Source of the DNA: Lates calcarifer
Lineage: Eukaryota > Chordata > Actinopteri > Centropomidae
DNA: 64,000 nucleotides
NCBI RefSeq assembly: GCF_001640805.2
Contig: NC_066851.1
Coordinates: forward strand, 4,886,196-4,950,195
Direction: 5' to 3'
The notes under the pieces are model-generated. The model was not told the origin of the DNA. It worked only from the letters and a program-made list of their open reading frames with translations, and made no database searches. Positions 46,271-58,136 of the stretch are shown piece after piece. How positions within the stretch are numbered: the stretch's first letter is position 1; each line of letters begins with the position of its first letter. The translations under genes were made by a program, and so were the position numbers.

Positions 46271-49200
46271 GGCCAAATTAATGGATGCCAGCAGAAGTGA
46301 AGCAAGACCCAGCTCTTACTCTGATTAAACATCAGGGCCATCAAAGCAAAGGAAGCCATTAGAGATAGATTGTATTGGCTTTGTGGTGATCTGTACTTCT
46401 ATTTCAAAGAAAGACATGTCAGAAAGGTTTTGGTCTCTTGCCCCACAGCAAGGATGTATTTGGTCAAGCCAAGTGAAAGGAGGATAGCTTTTAGATATAT
46501 ATTGAGTTTCCATTCATTCTATACAAAAGAAGGACAGTTGTGGGTGAAGCTGCACACAAACACCTCACGGCAATAAAAGAACACAGCACAGCAAAAAATT
46601 GCACCTTAAAATCCATTATTTGTTGACACTGGTGATGCTCTGTGATTGAGTATCTATTTGCACAAAATATGTAGAATCTAAAACTAAAATGCCCTGAGAA
46701 TCCAGAGATTATTATCATTAGCATAATTGCAAACATTACCAACCGGCACACATTATAATTTATTCAGCATTAATGTGAGGCAGTTGGTAAGTTGTGACAC
46801 AACAAAGATTTTGCTGCTCATTGTAAAGTGCATGCCATGCCTGTTTGGTTTCAAAGCTCACTGCCCTAGGTACCTACCATCTGGTTCATCCCTGTGGATG
46901 CCAGCAACTTGTAAGCCAGAAACAGGGTGCTGAGGTTTCTGCCACCAGCCCAAGTGTAATGATCGACTTTCACTACGCATCCACAGCTTTGGCAGGCCAG
47001 GAAAAAAAAAGGAAAAGACAAAGGGCTTCTGAGAGCAGCATAATCTCCCCACGACATGGTGTTTGACACATGTGCAGCTGGGGAGAGATTGTTGAGATTT
47101 GCACATTGATCTGCACACTGGCCCTCTCCACAGGCTCACTCATTTAAATAAAAAGGGGGGAATATTTTTGTAGAGCAGCACAAGACCATCAAAAGAGTCA
47201 ATATGTCTCCATGAGGAACGAACTGGGGGTCGTGATCCACAGGGGACGTTTCTAGGAGAATGAGGTGCTGATGAGAATAACTAATGAAGGAAAAGGCAAT
47301 GTGCAGAGAAGATGATTGGACAGAAGGAAATGGAAGAGCTAACTGTAGAGAAAGAGATGTAATTTTTTTGCCTTGAATGACATACTAATAGTCTCACTCT
47401 ATTAGACGTGGAAGATGAATTGAGAGGTAAGGGACATGCAACATACAGCATTACAATTCCATATCATTAACAAGAGTTATGTAAAGCAATTCCTGAGACT
47501 CTTTTAAAACCTGATCCTAGTTGGAACTATTAACTAGTGAAGCTGGTTGTAGCTTGATTTTAGATCAGTAATTATCACATAAGTGGACTGATCATGGCTC
47601 AAATAAGTCAAATGAGATGTGTTAACATACAAACATATAAACTCTTCAGTGCTTGTAGTGTCTTTATTGCAGAGATGTAGTGGATAAAAAAGCAGAACCC
47701 AGGTAACATTAGAAAGCACTTTTTTTTACTCATGAATTTGCTGGGCACTAAGACAAGCCTCTTATCACTAAAAGGTCATAAACCTGCTCGAGGGGGCTGT
47801 TAAGCGTGTCCTCTGGCTCTCTCACTCCAATCTCACTGCCGTGCCAGCACATTTAGTGCAGGAAAGGAGTTCAAATTGTAGGCACCCACTTGTTCCATCA
47901 GCGATGTGGGAACAAAGCCACTTTGGAGGAAACAGGCTCAAGTCCGAGTCCTGCTAATGAGGACAAAGACTTGAATCACAAAGCAGAAATCTTTAACAAT
48001 GCACAAATGGTCAAAGCACGTCTAAGGTGAAATGATGAGAAATCGATGTGTAGAGAGATTCAAACGCTTCACAGCCTCGTTTAAATGAGTTACAGCCTCA
48101 CATCCAGTGTCTTACTCGACCCTTTTTTAACACTGAGTAGTAAAACTGCAAATCCAGTCTTTTTGTTTTTTTTTTTTCTTTTTTGACCCAGCGGGAACAC
48201 AGTGATTAATTACATCTTCGTGCATTGTCTTCCATCTGGCAGGGTTACTTATCTCCCCAGGATGAATGACTGCTTAAACTGCCACAGTTTCATCTGCAGT
48301 TGGGTCTTTTTGCCACTAAAAGTGGTAATAATTTGCGTACAAATGAGCCATTTTCTGCAATAATTGAAATGATTTTCTTACATGTGCATTTGCAGGACTT
48401 TTCCTGATATGCATAGACACTACAGTTATGACCATGGGGTATTCCTGAATTTGAATTAAGACAAACAGTTTATGGAGCATATGCTTAGGGGTTTGTACTG
48501 CAATACTGTCGATTTAAAGAGAGACTGCATAACTTCTGAAACAAGAAATAACATATTCTTATTCATAAAAATCAATTTAGGCCTATCCAGAGGTTTTGAG
48601 GCTATAGCCCTGTTTCATCTGCTATGACCAGTAGCTTATGGTAGCTGAGCAACGTTCAGCAAGGGTTAGATAGCTACTGACCACATTTGTAGAAAAGTAG
48701 AAAATAGTCATTAACTCAGTGAAGTGACTGAGTAGTGTCGTTTATACAAAAATGTCTCTCAAACGTCAGCTAATTAACTAATAACAGTAAGTCACAGGTC
48801 ATACCAGACCAAGTGAAACTATAGCAGCAAAGCCTTTGAGTGTGTTGCACTGAGCATGTTGCATTTGACTGCTTCAAAATTTAGAAAGAGGATCAGACTG
48901 TTATTTATTCGCTCCAAAATACCACTGTCTCACTTTAAAACTGACTTTGAAATTAATTGGAGAGATACTCAATGAAAGTTCATGATAAACTGTTAACATC
49001 CTTTATCTCACACTGTTTCCTTTGTGACAAATTGTTTGTCATTTAACCACACGTCAGATGAAAACATGTCCAAGTTGCCCACTGTTTGACACTCCTCGGT
49101 TTGATGCTGCTTCAAAGTGTACACCATATACCAATGTAAACACACTCACACACCCCCCCACCCCCTCTACTCCAGCTGCGGTCTCATGCGAGAGAAGAGC

Positions 49201-50231
49201 TATAAATGGATAGCCAAATAAACAGGTGCTGAAGAAGAGAGAGATGAAAGGTAAGGCAGGCTTGAGATTGGAGGGTGAGAGAAGAAGAGGAGAAAGAGAT
49301 ATGTGATCCTTAGTTGAATGAGCACTGTTGAGTTATTCATGCGCTCTCAAAGAGGAACTTCAAAAACAGTGGAAATATTGCACATCTCTCATCTTTCTTT
49401 TCCTTTGTGTTTTCTAAAAGAGAAGCAGTGAGTGAATCTCAGGCCTATACAATGGTGAGGTACTACTGTAGCTGTTTAAAGAGTACAAACATTCCCAGGT
49501 TCATTAATTATCTGACATTTGCTCCTTCTACTTAAGAAGAAATACATTTCATGTCCGTGTTTTTTTGTCTTTTGAGACATTTTTTAAGTTTTTGTGAGAA
49601 AAACATGTTAGCAAAACAGTGGTTGGGAGATCGTGGAGTGTATAGTTCACCAGACTGCTATCTTAACAGATTCTATAAATTTTCATTTTTAAAACTTCTA
49701 AGCTTTTGCCATCTAACATAACAATCTTTTATTTCAAAAGCACTTCAAGAGCATATTCCCCAGCCAAGCCTGCACATTGTATTTTAATAAGAGAAAAATT
49801 GTAAATGTTTTGCCTCTGTACACAATATGATCCAGTGGCAGAGTGGCAGTCAGGAGGATCTGGAAAAATCCTGGTCCCAGGCGATACTGTGGGTGAGCAA
49901 TGTTGAGCCTTGCTGTGGGCTGAGCTGACAGACCTGTGCACTGTCACTCACAGGCTGTCTGTCTATTCAGACAAACAAGTCTACAGTGTAGGGGAATAAA
50001 TGTCTCAGCCCTCCTCATATTGGTACAGTCCCGTCATGTTGAGAAATACACAGTATCAGGGCTTGACTGGGATAAAAATTCAGGCCAGGAAGCTAACATT
50101 AGCCTCAGGCAATCATCTCACATGAAAAAGAGACAGTTGTTTTGTTGAAATTTTTTCCTGCTTACTATGCCAGTTCCATCTTTTGGTTATATTATTATGC
50201 ACAAAAACTGCTTCAAAAACACGAAAAAACA

Positions 50232-50266
50232 ATTAATAGTCATGAAAAACTATTAATAGTCATGAA
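50232..50266. repeat. Short tandem duplication
   Basis: 'attaatagtcatgaa' occurs twice with a 20-bp period, separated by 'aaact'. Confidence 0.85.
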
Positions 50267-50499
50267 GTAAGTCAGAGTGACTGGAGGTCATAGCTGTTTA
50301 ATGAACACACACATACCCAGGTTCATTAATTGACATTTTCTCCTACTACAATTTCTTTCTGTACAACAAACATTTTAGCAAAACTTTAAGCAGTAAAGAA
50401 TATACATGTCTGTAATTTGCAATCTGCATACACATCTCCTGCTTTGCTAGATAGCACAACGAACTGTTGATGCAAATTTTAAATTTTTCAAAACACAGA

Positions 50500-50960
50500 C
50501 TGAGCCCCTAAAGTGTACTGGTTAAACTGATCGGGTTTTGGTGGGTAAATGTCAAAAATTAAGCTCACTGTGACCTTATATCCATCCAGCTCCTGTAAAT
50601 TGCAATTTATCAAGAATGCCTGGAGGGAATGTCATTACATCTGGCATAAGTGTCTGCTTGGATTAAAGGATGAACTAATTAGGATTTGGTGATCAAAGGT
50701 CAAGGTCACTGTGACCCCATAAAACACATTTTTGGCCATAACTCAAGGATTCATACACTAATTATGACAAGATTTAACACAAATGTCTAATAGGATAAAG
50801 TGATAAAATGATGACATGCTCTATCCAAACAGTCAAAGATTCTTCATAATGTTCTGCAAAAATGTTGTTCTGGCCATTATTCAACACTGTGGCAGAGAAC
50901 AGGAGGGGAGATTGTGACCATATTTCCTGCAGTTTGAGTGGTTGGTGGAGGCATACAACC
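50500..50960. repeat. Degenerate teleost interspersed repeat
   Basis: Contains 'ggtgatcaaaggtcaaggtc', 'actgtgacc', 'tggccataactcaaggattc', 'attatgacaagattt' and 'ataatgttctgcaaaa'. These are familiar blocks of a widespread fish repeat known to me from memory. A related 'gtcaaaaattaagctcactg' block at 50549 suggests an internal duplication. Confidence 0.55.
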
Positions 50961-52379
50961 ACAAGGAGGTAATTCTGGTTTAAATTGGGCTGATACTTTG
51001 GGGCGATCACCTGGTCAGGCCACCAGGAATTCTCCCGGGGGACCTGGTCTGTATCCTGCTGAACTTTGAACTATACTTAAGACAGAGAGAAAAAAAAAAA
51101 CTGAGATAAAGGCTGCTGCTAAAAACGACATTTATTTAAAAAACAAAATACACTGGAGACAGATGCCAGGTGCACTAAAATAACAGATGTAAAATGCTTA
51201 AAGAAATGGATATTCATTTGTTACATTTTAGATGCATATTTTTACTTAACAAAGTGCAAATGACAAACAAAACAATGACAAACTTGCCCAGTAATTTTAG
51301 TAAATGTTGAAATTCCAGTGGGGGAGTGAGTCATGGAGCATGGAGGTAAAATATGGTTGTAGCAGAGGATAAAATTAGCAACTGGATGATGCTGTTTGCA
51401 AGCTTTTATTGTATTAGTGTATGTTTGTTTGTTTGTTTTTTTGTTGTTTTTTTTTACCACAGCAGAATCAGAACTAAACTGAGTTATTACATGTACAAAA
51501 TGATTTTCAGGCTCTTGCGCAGTACCACTTCACTTCATTTAATACAATGTCCTATATTAGGACTGAACAAAGGCCTGAAAATCATGCTCAGTATTTTGTA
51601 AGCCAATTTCCAATGCTGTATTTATTTCCCACAGCCCTCCACCTCTCACCCCCCACCCCCACCACCACCACTTGCTGGTTCTTGGTTCCCCTGTGCCACC
51701 TCACTTAAAATATCCTGAAATCGCCCCTGGCTCAGTCTCCCCATATAACCCATAGTTTTGAAATTATGTCTGAGGAAAACCCAGAACTTTGTGGAAAACA
51801 TACTGGAGCCACAGTGTCTGGGGAGGGAAGGCAAGAAAGTGTCCAAGCTTTGATATAGCTCGTTGCCCGCCTCAATGTGTCTGTGAATATTGAATCAATG
51901 AGGCACCATAGCACAGAAAAACCAATATGTAATTTCCCCCCAGACACTCCCTGGGCCTTCGTCTGTTTGCACCCAGGAGAGAGCAGCGTTCATGTAATAG
52001 TCGTCATTCAACTGAAAACGACAAGTGTGGGAACCATGCTGCTTTCTTAGAAAGATGCTATACACACTGAGGCTTCAAAGTGTCTGTTTTTGTGGCGCAG
52101 AGTCTTCGTAACTATGAAAATGTTGTAATGCTCAACATAAACAGTTTATAACAAAGCAACGGTAGATGAAGTGGTGTGAACGTGTTGTGGGGAAAGGATT
52201 TTTACTCTGAAGTATTCATGGTTATAAACAAAGCTCCAAAGGTGACTCAGATTAGGTTGAGTGAGTTAATTTACCACATTTGTCAAAAAAAAAAAAAAAA
52301 AAGGTTTTCACACGAGACAACAAAACACAGCTTCAAAGAGGACAGGACACCTGTGCCCAGACTGCGGGTGCCAACAGTC
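50961..52379. other. Intronic DNA, no gene seen
   Basis: No exon recognised. It holds T-rich and C-rich low-complexity patches (51424-51456, 51641-51670), a unique-looking block at 51670-51980, and a poly-A run at 52285-52302. Confidence 0.5.
52285..52302. repeat. Poly-A run
   Basis: 18 consecutive A. Confidence 0.9.
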
Positions 52380-52399
52380 AAAAATAAAACTGCAGATTT
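52380..52399 (+). repeat. SINE target-site duplication, 5' copy
   Basis: A 20-bp copy of AAAAATAAAACTGCAGATTT, identical to 52572-52591 on the other side of the SINE. Confidence 0.9.
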
Positions 52400-52571
52400 G
52401 GGAGCACCCTCATAGCCGAATGGTTAGGGTGTGTACCATGTGGGCCCTAGTGGTCTGAACAGGCGAACCCCAGTTCAACTCCCGATCTGGCCGGACCCTT
52501 ACTGCATGTCATTCCCCCACTCTCTCCCTGTTTCCTGTCTCTTTCTCACTGTACTAAAAATAAAAACTTAA
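52400..52571 (+). mobile_element. tRNA-derived SINE with perfect target duplications
   Basis: The head resembles a tRNA gene with RNA polymerase III promoter boxes: an A-box-like 'tagccgaatgg' and a B-box-like 'agttcaactcc' about 60 bp downstream. The body continues with 'ctgcatgtcattcccccact' and 'ctctccctgtttcctgtctc', a tail typical of percomorph tRNA-derived SINEs, and ends in an A-rich tract. The insertion is flanked by identical 20-bp duplications, the hallmark of LINE-assisted retroposition. The perfect duplications point to a fairly recent insertion. It is non-coding and not a functional tRNA gene. Confidence 0.88.
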
Positions 52572-52591
52572 AAAAATAAAACTGCAGATTT
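52572..52591 (+). repeat. SINE target-site duplication, 3' copy
   Basis: Identical to 52380-52399. Confidence 0.9.
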
Positions 52592-54769
52592 ATGAAATAT
52601 GTCAAGTGGAACAACATGAAAAATCATGAAAAAAATTATGTATGATAAACACAGACAAACTGCAGGAAGAGCAGTCTTAATTCAAAATAAAAAGGGATAT
52701 GTAGGACACATAAGAGGATGACTAATACTGATAATTGATATGCATTTAAATATATACCATCCCTGTTATAACGGTGAGTAATTTACTTCAGAGTTCATCA
52801 TGCTTTGTATATTTTTAATCATATAAGTAGCTGGACAAACCTTTATACTGTGTCAATTCTTTGTGTTTCAGTATTCTATTAAGTCATGAATTCTGGTGTG
52901 TCAGTCTAATTAAGGTTACATAAATTCTGTGATTCTCACTCCTGGTGATGGGAACGAAATATATTAAACTGTGACCCTTTATAACCAGAGATTTCATCAG
53001 AAATATGCAAATGCCAGCAGATCTCTATTACTCCTGAAAACTTATTTACACTGTGAAATTGTGCGTCAAACATTTAATTTACTTCCACATTATTGGATTA
53101 TTGTGTTTTTACTGTGACAGGGTTACAGATTGTTTTTGGCTTCCTTCAATACTAAACTGTATGTGTATATAAACAGATATAAAGCAAAGAATATAAGAAT
53201 GCAACAAATTAGTTCTCTTGCATAATTAATGAATGTTTTACACATATGGCAATTAACAATATACACGGGTCAAGACTCCATGAGTAAAAGATGTGAGTGA
53301 TATATTGTACATGACATGATGCACTTAACACTTGCTGTAGAACTGAGGAATTCTGTTTTTCTCCTTTCTCCATTCTGGCTGGAGAGAGACAGAGAGCAAA
53401 TCATTGTAGCCAGTTTCTTTAAGCCAGTACAATCAAAACTAAAAGTATAACATCATATAATGAGAGAGAACAGTGATGATATAGAGGTCATTGATTTGTT
53501 GGCCATATGGTAAGCCATTTCAGCTTCCAAAATAAAATATATGCCATGTATTAATGACAACTACCTATACTAACCTCATAGTATGCTGGTTTTACATCTT
53601 CCCAGTGCCTAAATTAAAAAAAAAAAAAAACAAAACTGAGCACAAATGTAAAGCAGCAAAATGTCAGCCACATCTTACATCGAAAGAGCACCATATCAGG
53701 GCCAGCAGCGTGTCTTTTCCCTATGCTAAACATGGGCGGATAATTTCATATAATGGTATTGCCATGCACTGTCATTAGCTGCACCCACTAGTTGGATCTC
53801 ACTTTTTCAGCCTCTGCACACTGACTTTCTGCACACACTTTGTGTCCACTTAACTCCGAGCTCATCCCTCTGCCTGAGCAGGAGAACCAGATGATGAAAG
53901 ATGACCTAGATTGCTTTTGTGGAGTCGGGCTGTGTGCAGTCACTGTGTGAGCGTGTGTGACAGAAAACAAGGTGGCATATCTGGGAAAGCTAAGCTAGCC
54001 TTATTCCCTCTGGCCCTCATAAACAAAAAGCACAAACATTGCAATTCTCCACAGGCTGGTGGAATTAAAACTTTCCAACCACTTATGCATCCCTTGTCTT
54101 TATCTGTGCGCTTTTAGATCTTTGCACAACGTGGCTTGCCAGACATTCTTGGCAGCGTCTTAGCCTACCTTGTATCCAGCCACGATAATAAGGCAAGCGT
54201 TATTTTGCTCATTTTGCCTTTCTCTGGGGAGATCCTCCATCCAAATAGGGCAGCTGTGAATCTGTAAACACTGCTTCAAAAGGGAAAGTGCATATCCAGC
54301 TACAGTGTCTTAGCACCATCATTTCACACATAGGAACACTTAAGACCATCGTGACCTGAAGAATACTTTTGTTTTACAGAATGTCAACCATTTATTTAGT
54401 TTTTAATGATCCACTCAAAAACATGCCTCTGAATTTAAATTCTCCTTTTATTGCTACAAACCAAATGGGGCAATTAGAATGGAGAGCCATGCAACTGCTA
54501 ATTAGTGGTAAATAGAAGGTTTGATACATAGGGAGGCAAAGTACATGACTTTTTTGTAAAATTCCTAATCTATGGTATTTACAAATGTAAAATGGGGACT
54601 GTGCTAATGAGGAGTTAATGAGGACTATTATATTAATCAGAGCACAGTCATTACTAATGTTTAGTCATTATGATGCAAACTGTTTTTATCTTGATTTATG
54701 TCTGTCAGAGGGCTCTCTATCTGTCACCACCACACAGTTTGATTTTTGGAAAAAAAAAGAAAAAAAAGA
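52592..54769. other. Intronic DNA, nothing recognised
   Basis: AT-rich sequence with A-runs (53619-53632, 54749-54767). No exon or repeat family recognised. Confidence 0.5.
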
Positions 54770-55050
54770 TGTGAACTGTAACCTGTCCCGCGTCGATGAG
54801 ATGTTCCTGTTGATGTTGAATCACAGCCGTATTAGTTTGAGCATCTCTCCCGCGCTGACGTTGCAGAGCCTAATGGCTGTATCATGGGCTGAGAGAGTGT
54901 CCTTAAACGCAGCGTGTACCTCCGAGGCTTTCTCAGCCAGCTGACAGCCTCTGTGCCACGCCACCGACATCTGCAGGCATAATTAAAATTTCCTCTGCTG
55001 GCCGGCGCGCAGGTCTAATTGATCTCAGACAGAGGCGGGACATGGTTAGT
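54770..55050. promoter_or_regulatory. Candidate conserved noncoding block in alk intron 1
   Basis: CpG-containing, repeat-free sequence ('cccgcgtcgatgagatg', 'ctcccgcgctgacgttgcag', 'ctggccggcgcgcagg') interleaved with TAAT-type sites ('gcataattaaaatttcc', 'gtctaattgatctcag'). It contrasts sharply with flanking AT-rich DNA. It is not recognisable as protein. The assignment is inference. Confidence 0.22.
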
Positions 55051-56769
55051 GACACACACATTGATGCATGCACACACACTCTCTTGAGGCTGGGCAAGTA
55101 GATGAACACAAGTGATGGGGTACTGTGTGTGCAAATGCCTTATGCACAAGTAGGCATTTACATATACAAGTGCATAATTTAAAGAGGGTTTAAGGTCAGA
55201 CCCTGTGCATGTGGGATTCGTCCTTTGATAAGTAATTAATCAATTGATTACAACCAAGGCTTGACAGAACAAAAAAAACCAATTAGCATATTTAGTGTTT
55301 TTTCAACTCTGCAAACTACTTTTATGCAAGACATTTACCATTTGCGTTGATTACATTATGTGATCTTGTGTGAAATCATCTAACATCCTTTGTGTGCTCT
55401 CCAAAGTTGAGAGCATTTGTCAAAGTAAAAATGAAAGAACAGCTTTTAGTGCAGGAAGAAAGCCAGTGGAAACTAAGGAGCCGTACTCAATATTTTAGGG
55501 ATTCTTTTCAAACCTGAAAAATGTCTCTACAGGTGCCACTGTTCATCACCAACTGGATGAGCAGCTGCCGGAGTTAAAAATAACCAAAATAATGTGATGT
55601 TTGAGTGGCATCCAGCTCAGGAGGAGCTCAAAAGAAACAATTTTAAGCCACAAAAAATTCCCATCCAGAGGGTAGATGCATGTTTGCTGATCATGAAGAT
55701 GATGGAAATATTATTCCACTTTCCATTTCGGGGTAATTGATGCAGTTGTTGAATGCTGCTTCCTAGTACCTATTGAGCATTATAAACTCATTAGCTGTAT
55801 TTTGAGGAAATAATTCCTTCGATGTGATTGCAAGGTGAATGGACATAATCACTTTCCTGGCCAGTTCAATTTAGCCACTCAGGAGGGTTCAAAGGAATCC
55901 CGTGGAGGATTTGCTGCAAATATGTTGCTCATCATGGAATAAATTGTCATACCATCCATCAGTTCATTCTCCAGCCTCTGTGAGCAGGTTTCTGTTCTGT
56001 TCTGTTCATATTTCATTATCTCCCCTTCCAGCTGCATAACTGGGCTGTTTACCATTTTATGGAGGGGGTGTTTCATGGAAGATGATGCTTGAGAATTCTC
56101 AAATCAGACTAAATGAATGCATAAAGCAGATTGCGTGTCCATCATTTGTAATATCTGTTTTTCTTTTTTTTTTTCATTTTGTTATTAAACCGTGTCAACA
56201 CAGCTAAATCCACAACAAAATCCTACAGTTGTTATCGTTTTTGTATTAATATTATATTGAATTCAAAAACAAAGAAACTAATCTGACTGCACATAAAATC
56301 TAAGAGTTATTTGTTGTTCTGGTTTTTGTCACATGTTACTGCTGTATAGATCTCCTGCCTTGACCCTCAGAGGGTCTGTAATCTGCCATGGTTATATCAT
56401 CACCTTCCTCTTCTCTAACCCAATAATTGTCTCCTTTCAGTACATAAAAGTAAAGTCTCCATGTTTTTATGACATGGGAGTGGGGAGGCGCACCTCTTTA
56501 CGACACAGCATATTGGCGGAAAGATTTAAGAAGCGGAACATAACATGCGGCAGTCTTTGAAAATATGATCATAAAGATGATGTCCCCTACACAGCCAAAT
56601 TGTCTTCAGGTTACAGCCACCATTACCGCACAAGCAAACTTCGCAATGTCATTATGTTCTAAAGCCCTGATAAGCACGGTGAGGGGAGTGCCTCTAAAAC
56701 ACCTAGGGTGTCTTGTTTGTGCTTCAAGTGCAGCTTTAAAACGCCACAATAAATAGAAAGCACTCAAAG
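55051..56769. other. Intronic DNA, nothing recognised
   Basis: AT-rich sequence. The short open frames at 56333-56756 are not recognisable. Confidence 0.5.
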
Positions 56770-57610
56770 AGCACACACCTCCTCCAAGGCTGCATAATCC
56801 TTTCAACAATCAACAGAAAATGCTCAGGAATAACAAGTTTGCATCTGGATCCAGATGTATATCTGCAACAAAATGTGCATATTCAGTCAGACTTTTTGAA
56901 AATTATCTACAGTAATCTAAATCTGAACATTTGTTTCAGAGCCATCCATTGGATAAATTTGGCAGGACTGGTTACATGTAGTAGACATGGAAAATATGTT
57001 AAATAAAAAGAAAAAGACTGAGGATTTGTATTGACTTTCACTGTCTTTGTGGGGAGATAACTTGTTGCTTCATTAAATTTCTTTTTGAGCTTGCAGTCCT
57101 GTGTGTGTGGACTGACTCCTTCTCCTTTTTATTCTGCTCTTGTCCTGCACCTGTACCCAGCTGATTATAGGTGCACCTTCTTAATTATGGCATATACGCT
57201 ATACCTAGGAGAATCTGGAAATCATAGTTGTTGAAATCAAGTTGAAAGTCCACTCTTGAGTTATCAAGAATACATTTTCAGTTCAGTTCAGTTCAGTTAT
57301 GTGCGGCACATAATATAATTGCATGAGTCTGAAATTTGGAAAACTGGAATAAAATGTAGGAGAAAATGTTTTGGATAATATGTTTTGGGGTTGGAACAGA
57401 CACTACCAATTTTAACAGCTCACTTTGAACCAGGAAAAAGATGAAACATCTATGTTATCAACACTATCCACTAGGCAATCCTTGGCCTGTGGCCTGAATA
57501 TTTTGCCAAATTTCAAATCTGCAATGTAGTTTTTGAGATAGCTTGGTAAGTAACAAACATACCGATACTGACAACATTTTCTTCACCTTGGCAAAGGTAA
57601 TAATTTATCC
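56770..57610. repeat. Degenerate teleost interspersed repeat (broken)
   Basis: The left part ('cacctcctccaaggctgc', 'catctggatccagatgt', 'gcaacaaaatgtgc') and the right part ('aacaaacataccgatactga', 'cttggcaaaggtaataat') match in order the start and end of a common fish repeat as I remember it. About 600 bp of unrelated or decayed sequence lies between, including the TTCAG pentanucleotide run. Confidence 0.45.
57275..57299. repeat. (TTCAG)n pentanucleotide microsatellite
   Basis: About five tandem TTCAG units. Confidence 0.9.
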
Positions 57611-57878
57611 TTTAATCTAATATTGTTGACAACTGTGCTCTTTTGTATGGTTTCACATGTGTTAACAGAGTCCAGTGCCATGTAGAGACAGTGGTCTTGT
57701 TTATGATACTGACTTACTGTTGATTAAGAAGATTGTTATATTATTATGTTTTATAGCAATGTGGCAGCAGTATATTAATGTTAAAGTGCAACAGGAAGCA
57801 ACTTTCAAAAACACAGTGGGACCTTTTTGTTCTGCTGTGTACAGGTGCTTAGCTTTGAGAATGTCTCTGCCATGCTTG

Positions 57879-57880
<2 letters not shown>

Positions 57881-57912
<32 letters not shown>
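57881..57912. repeat. (CA)n microsatellite
   Basis: About fifteen CA units. Confidence 0.95.
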
Positions 57913-57914
<2 letters not shown>

Positions 57915-58108
57915 TACCTGTTGGAAAGTGTGACCATGATTAAACAGAGACACCTTCCTAACTTCCAGATTGGCTGTTTTAATTTGTCTGGTAATGACGG
58001 TGGGGAATAAATGCAGGCCTGTTAAATCAGAAGCAATAATAGCCTGGGTTTCATGAGTGCATGCACATGTGCCTCGAGTGTTCTGTGTGTTTGCCTCATT
58101 TGTAAGCA

Positions 58109-58136
58109 TTTGTGTGTGTGTGTGTGTGTGTGTGCA
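58109..58136. repeat. (GT)n microsatellite
   Basis: About thirteen GT units, about 200 bp from the CA run and in opposite phase. The two tracts could base-pair as an imperfect inverted repeat in a transcript. Confidence 0.95.

Larger units (their letters stand above)
45306..50499. other. Intronic DNA, no gene seen
   Basis: No exon, RNA gene or intact mobile element recognised. It includes an A-rich tract (46226-46270). The stretch at 48530-48870 ('gagactgcataacttctga', 'tggtagctgagcaacgttc') has the feel of an old interspersed repeat, but I cannot place it. A direct 15-mer repeat with 20-bp period lies at 50232-50266. Confidence 0.5.

Noticed and set aside
49141..49170. CACACTCACACACCCCCCCACC tract as a functional C-rich motif
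   Set aside because: Simple low-complexity sequence with no supporting context.
52411..52495. tRNA gene
   Set aside because: The A-box and B-box are imperfect, no cloverleaf closes cleanly, and the region is the head of a SINE with target duplications.
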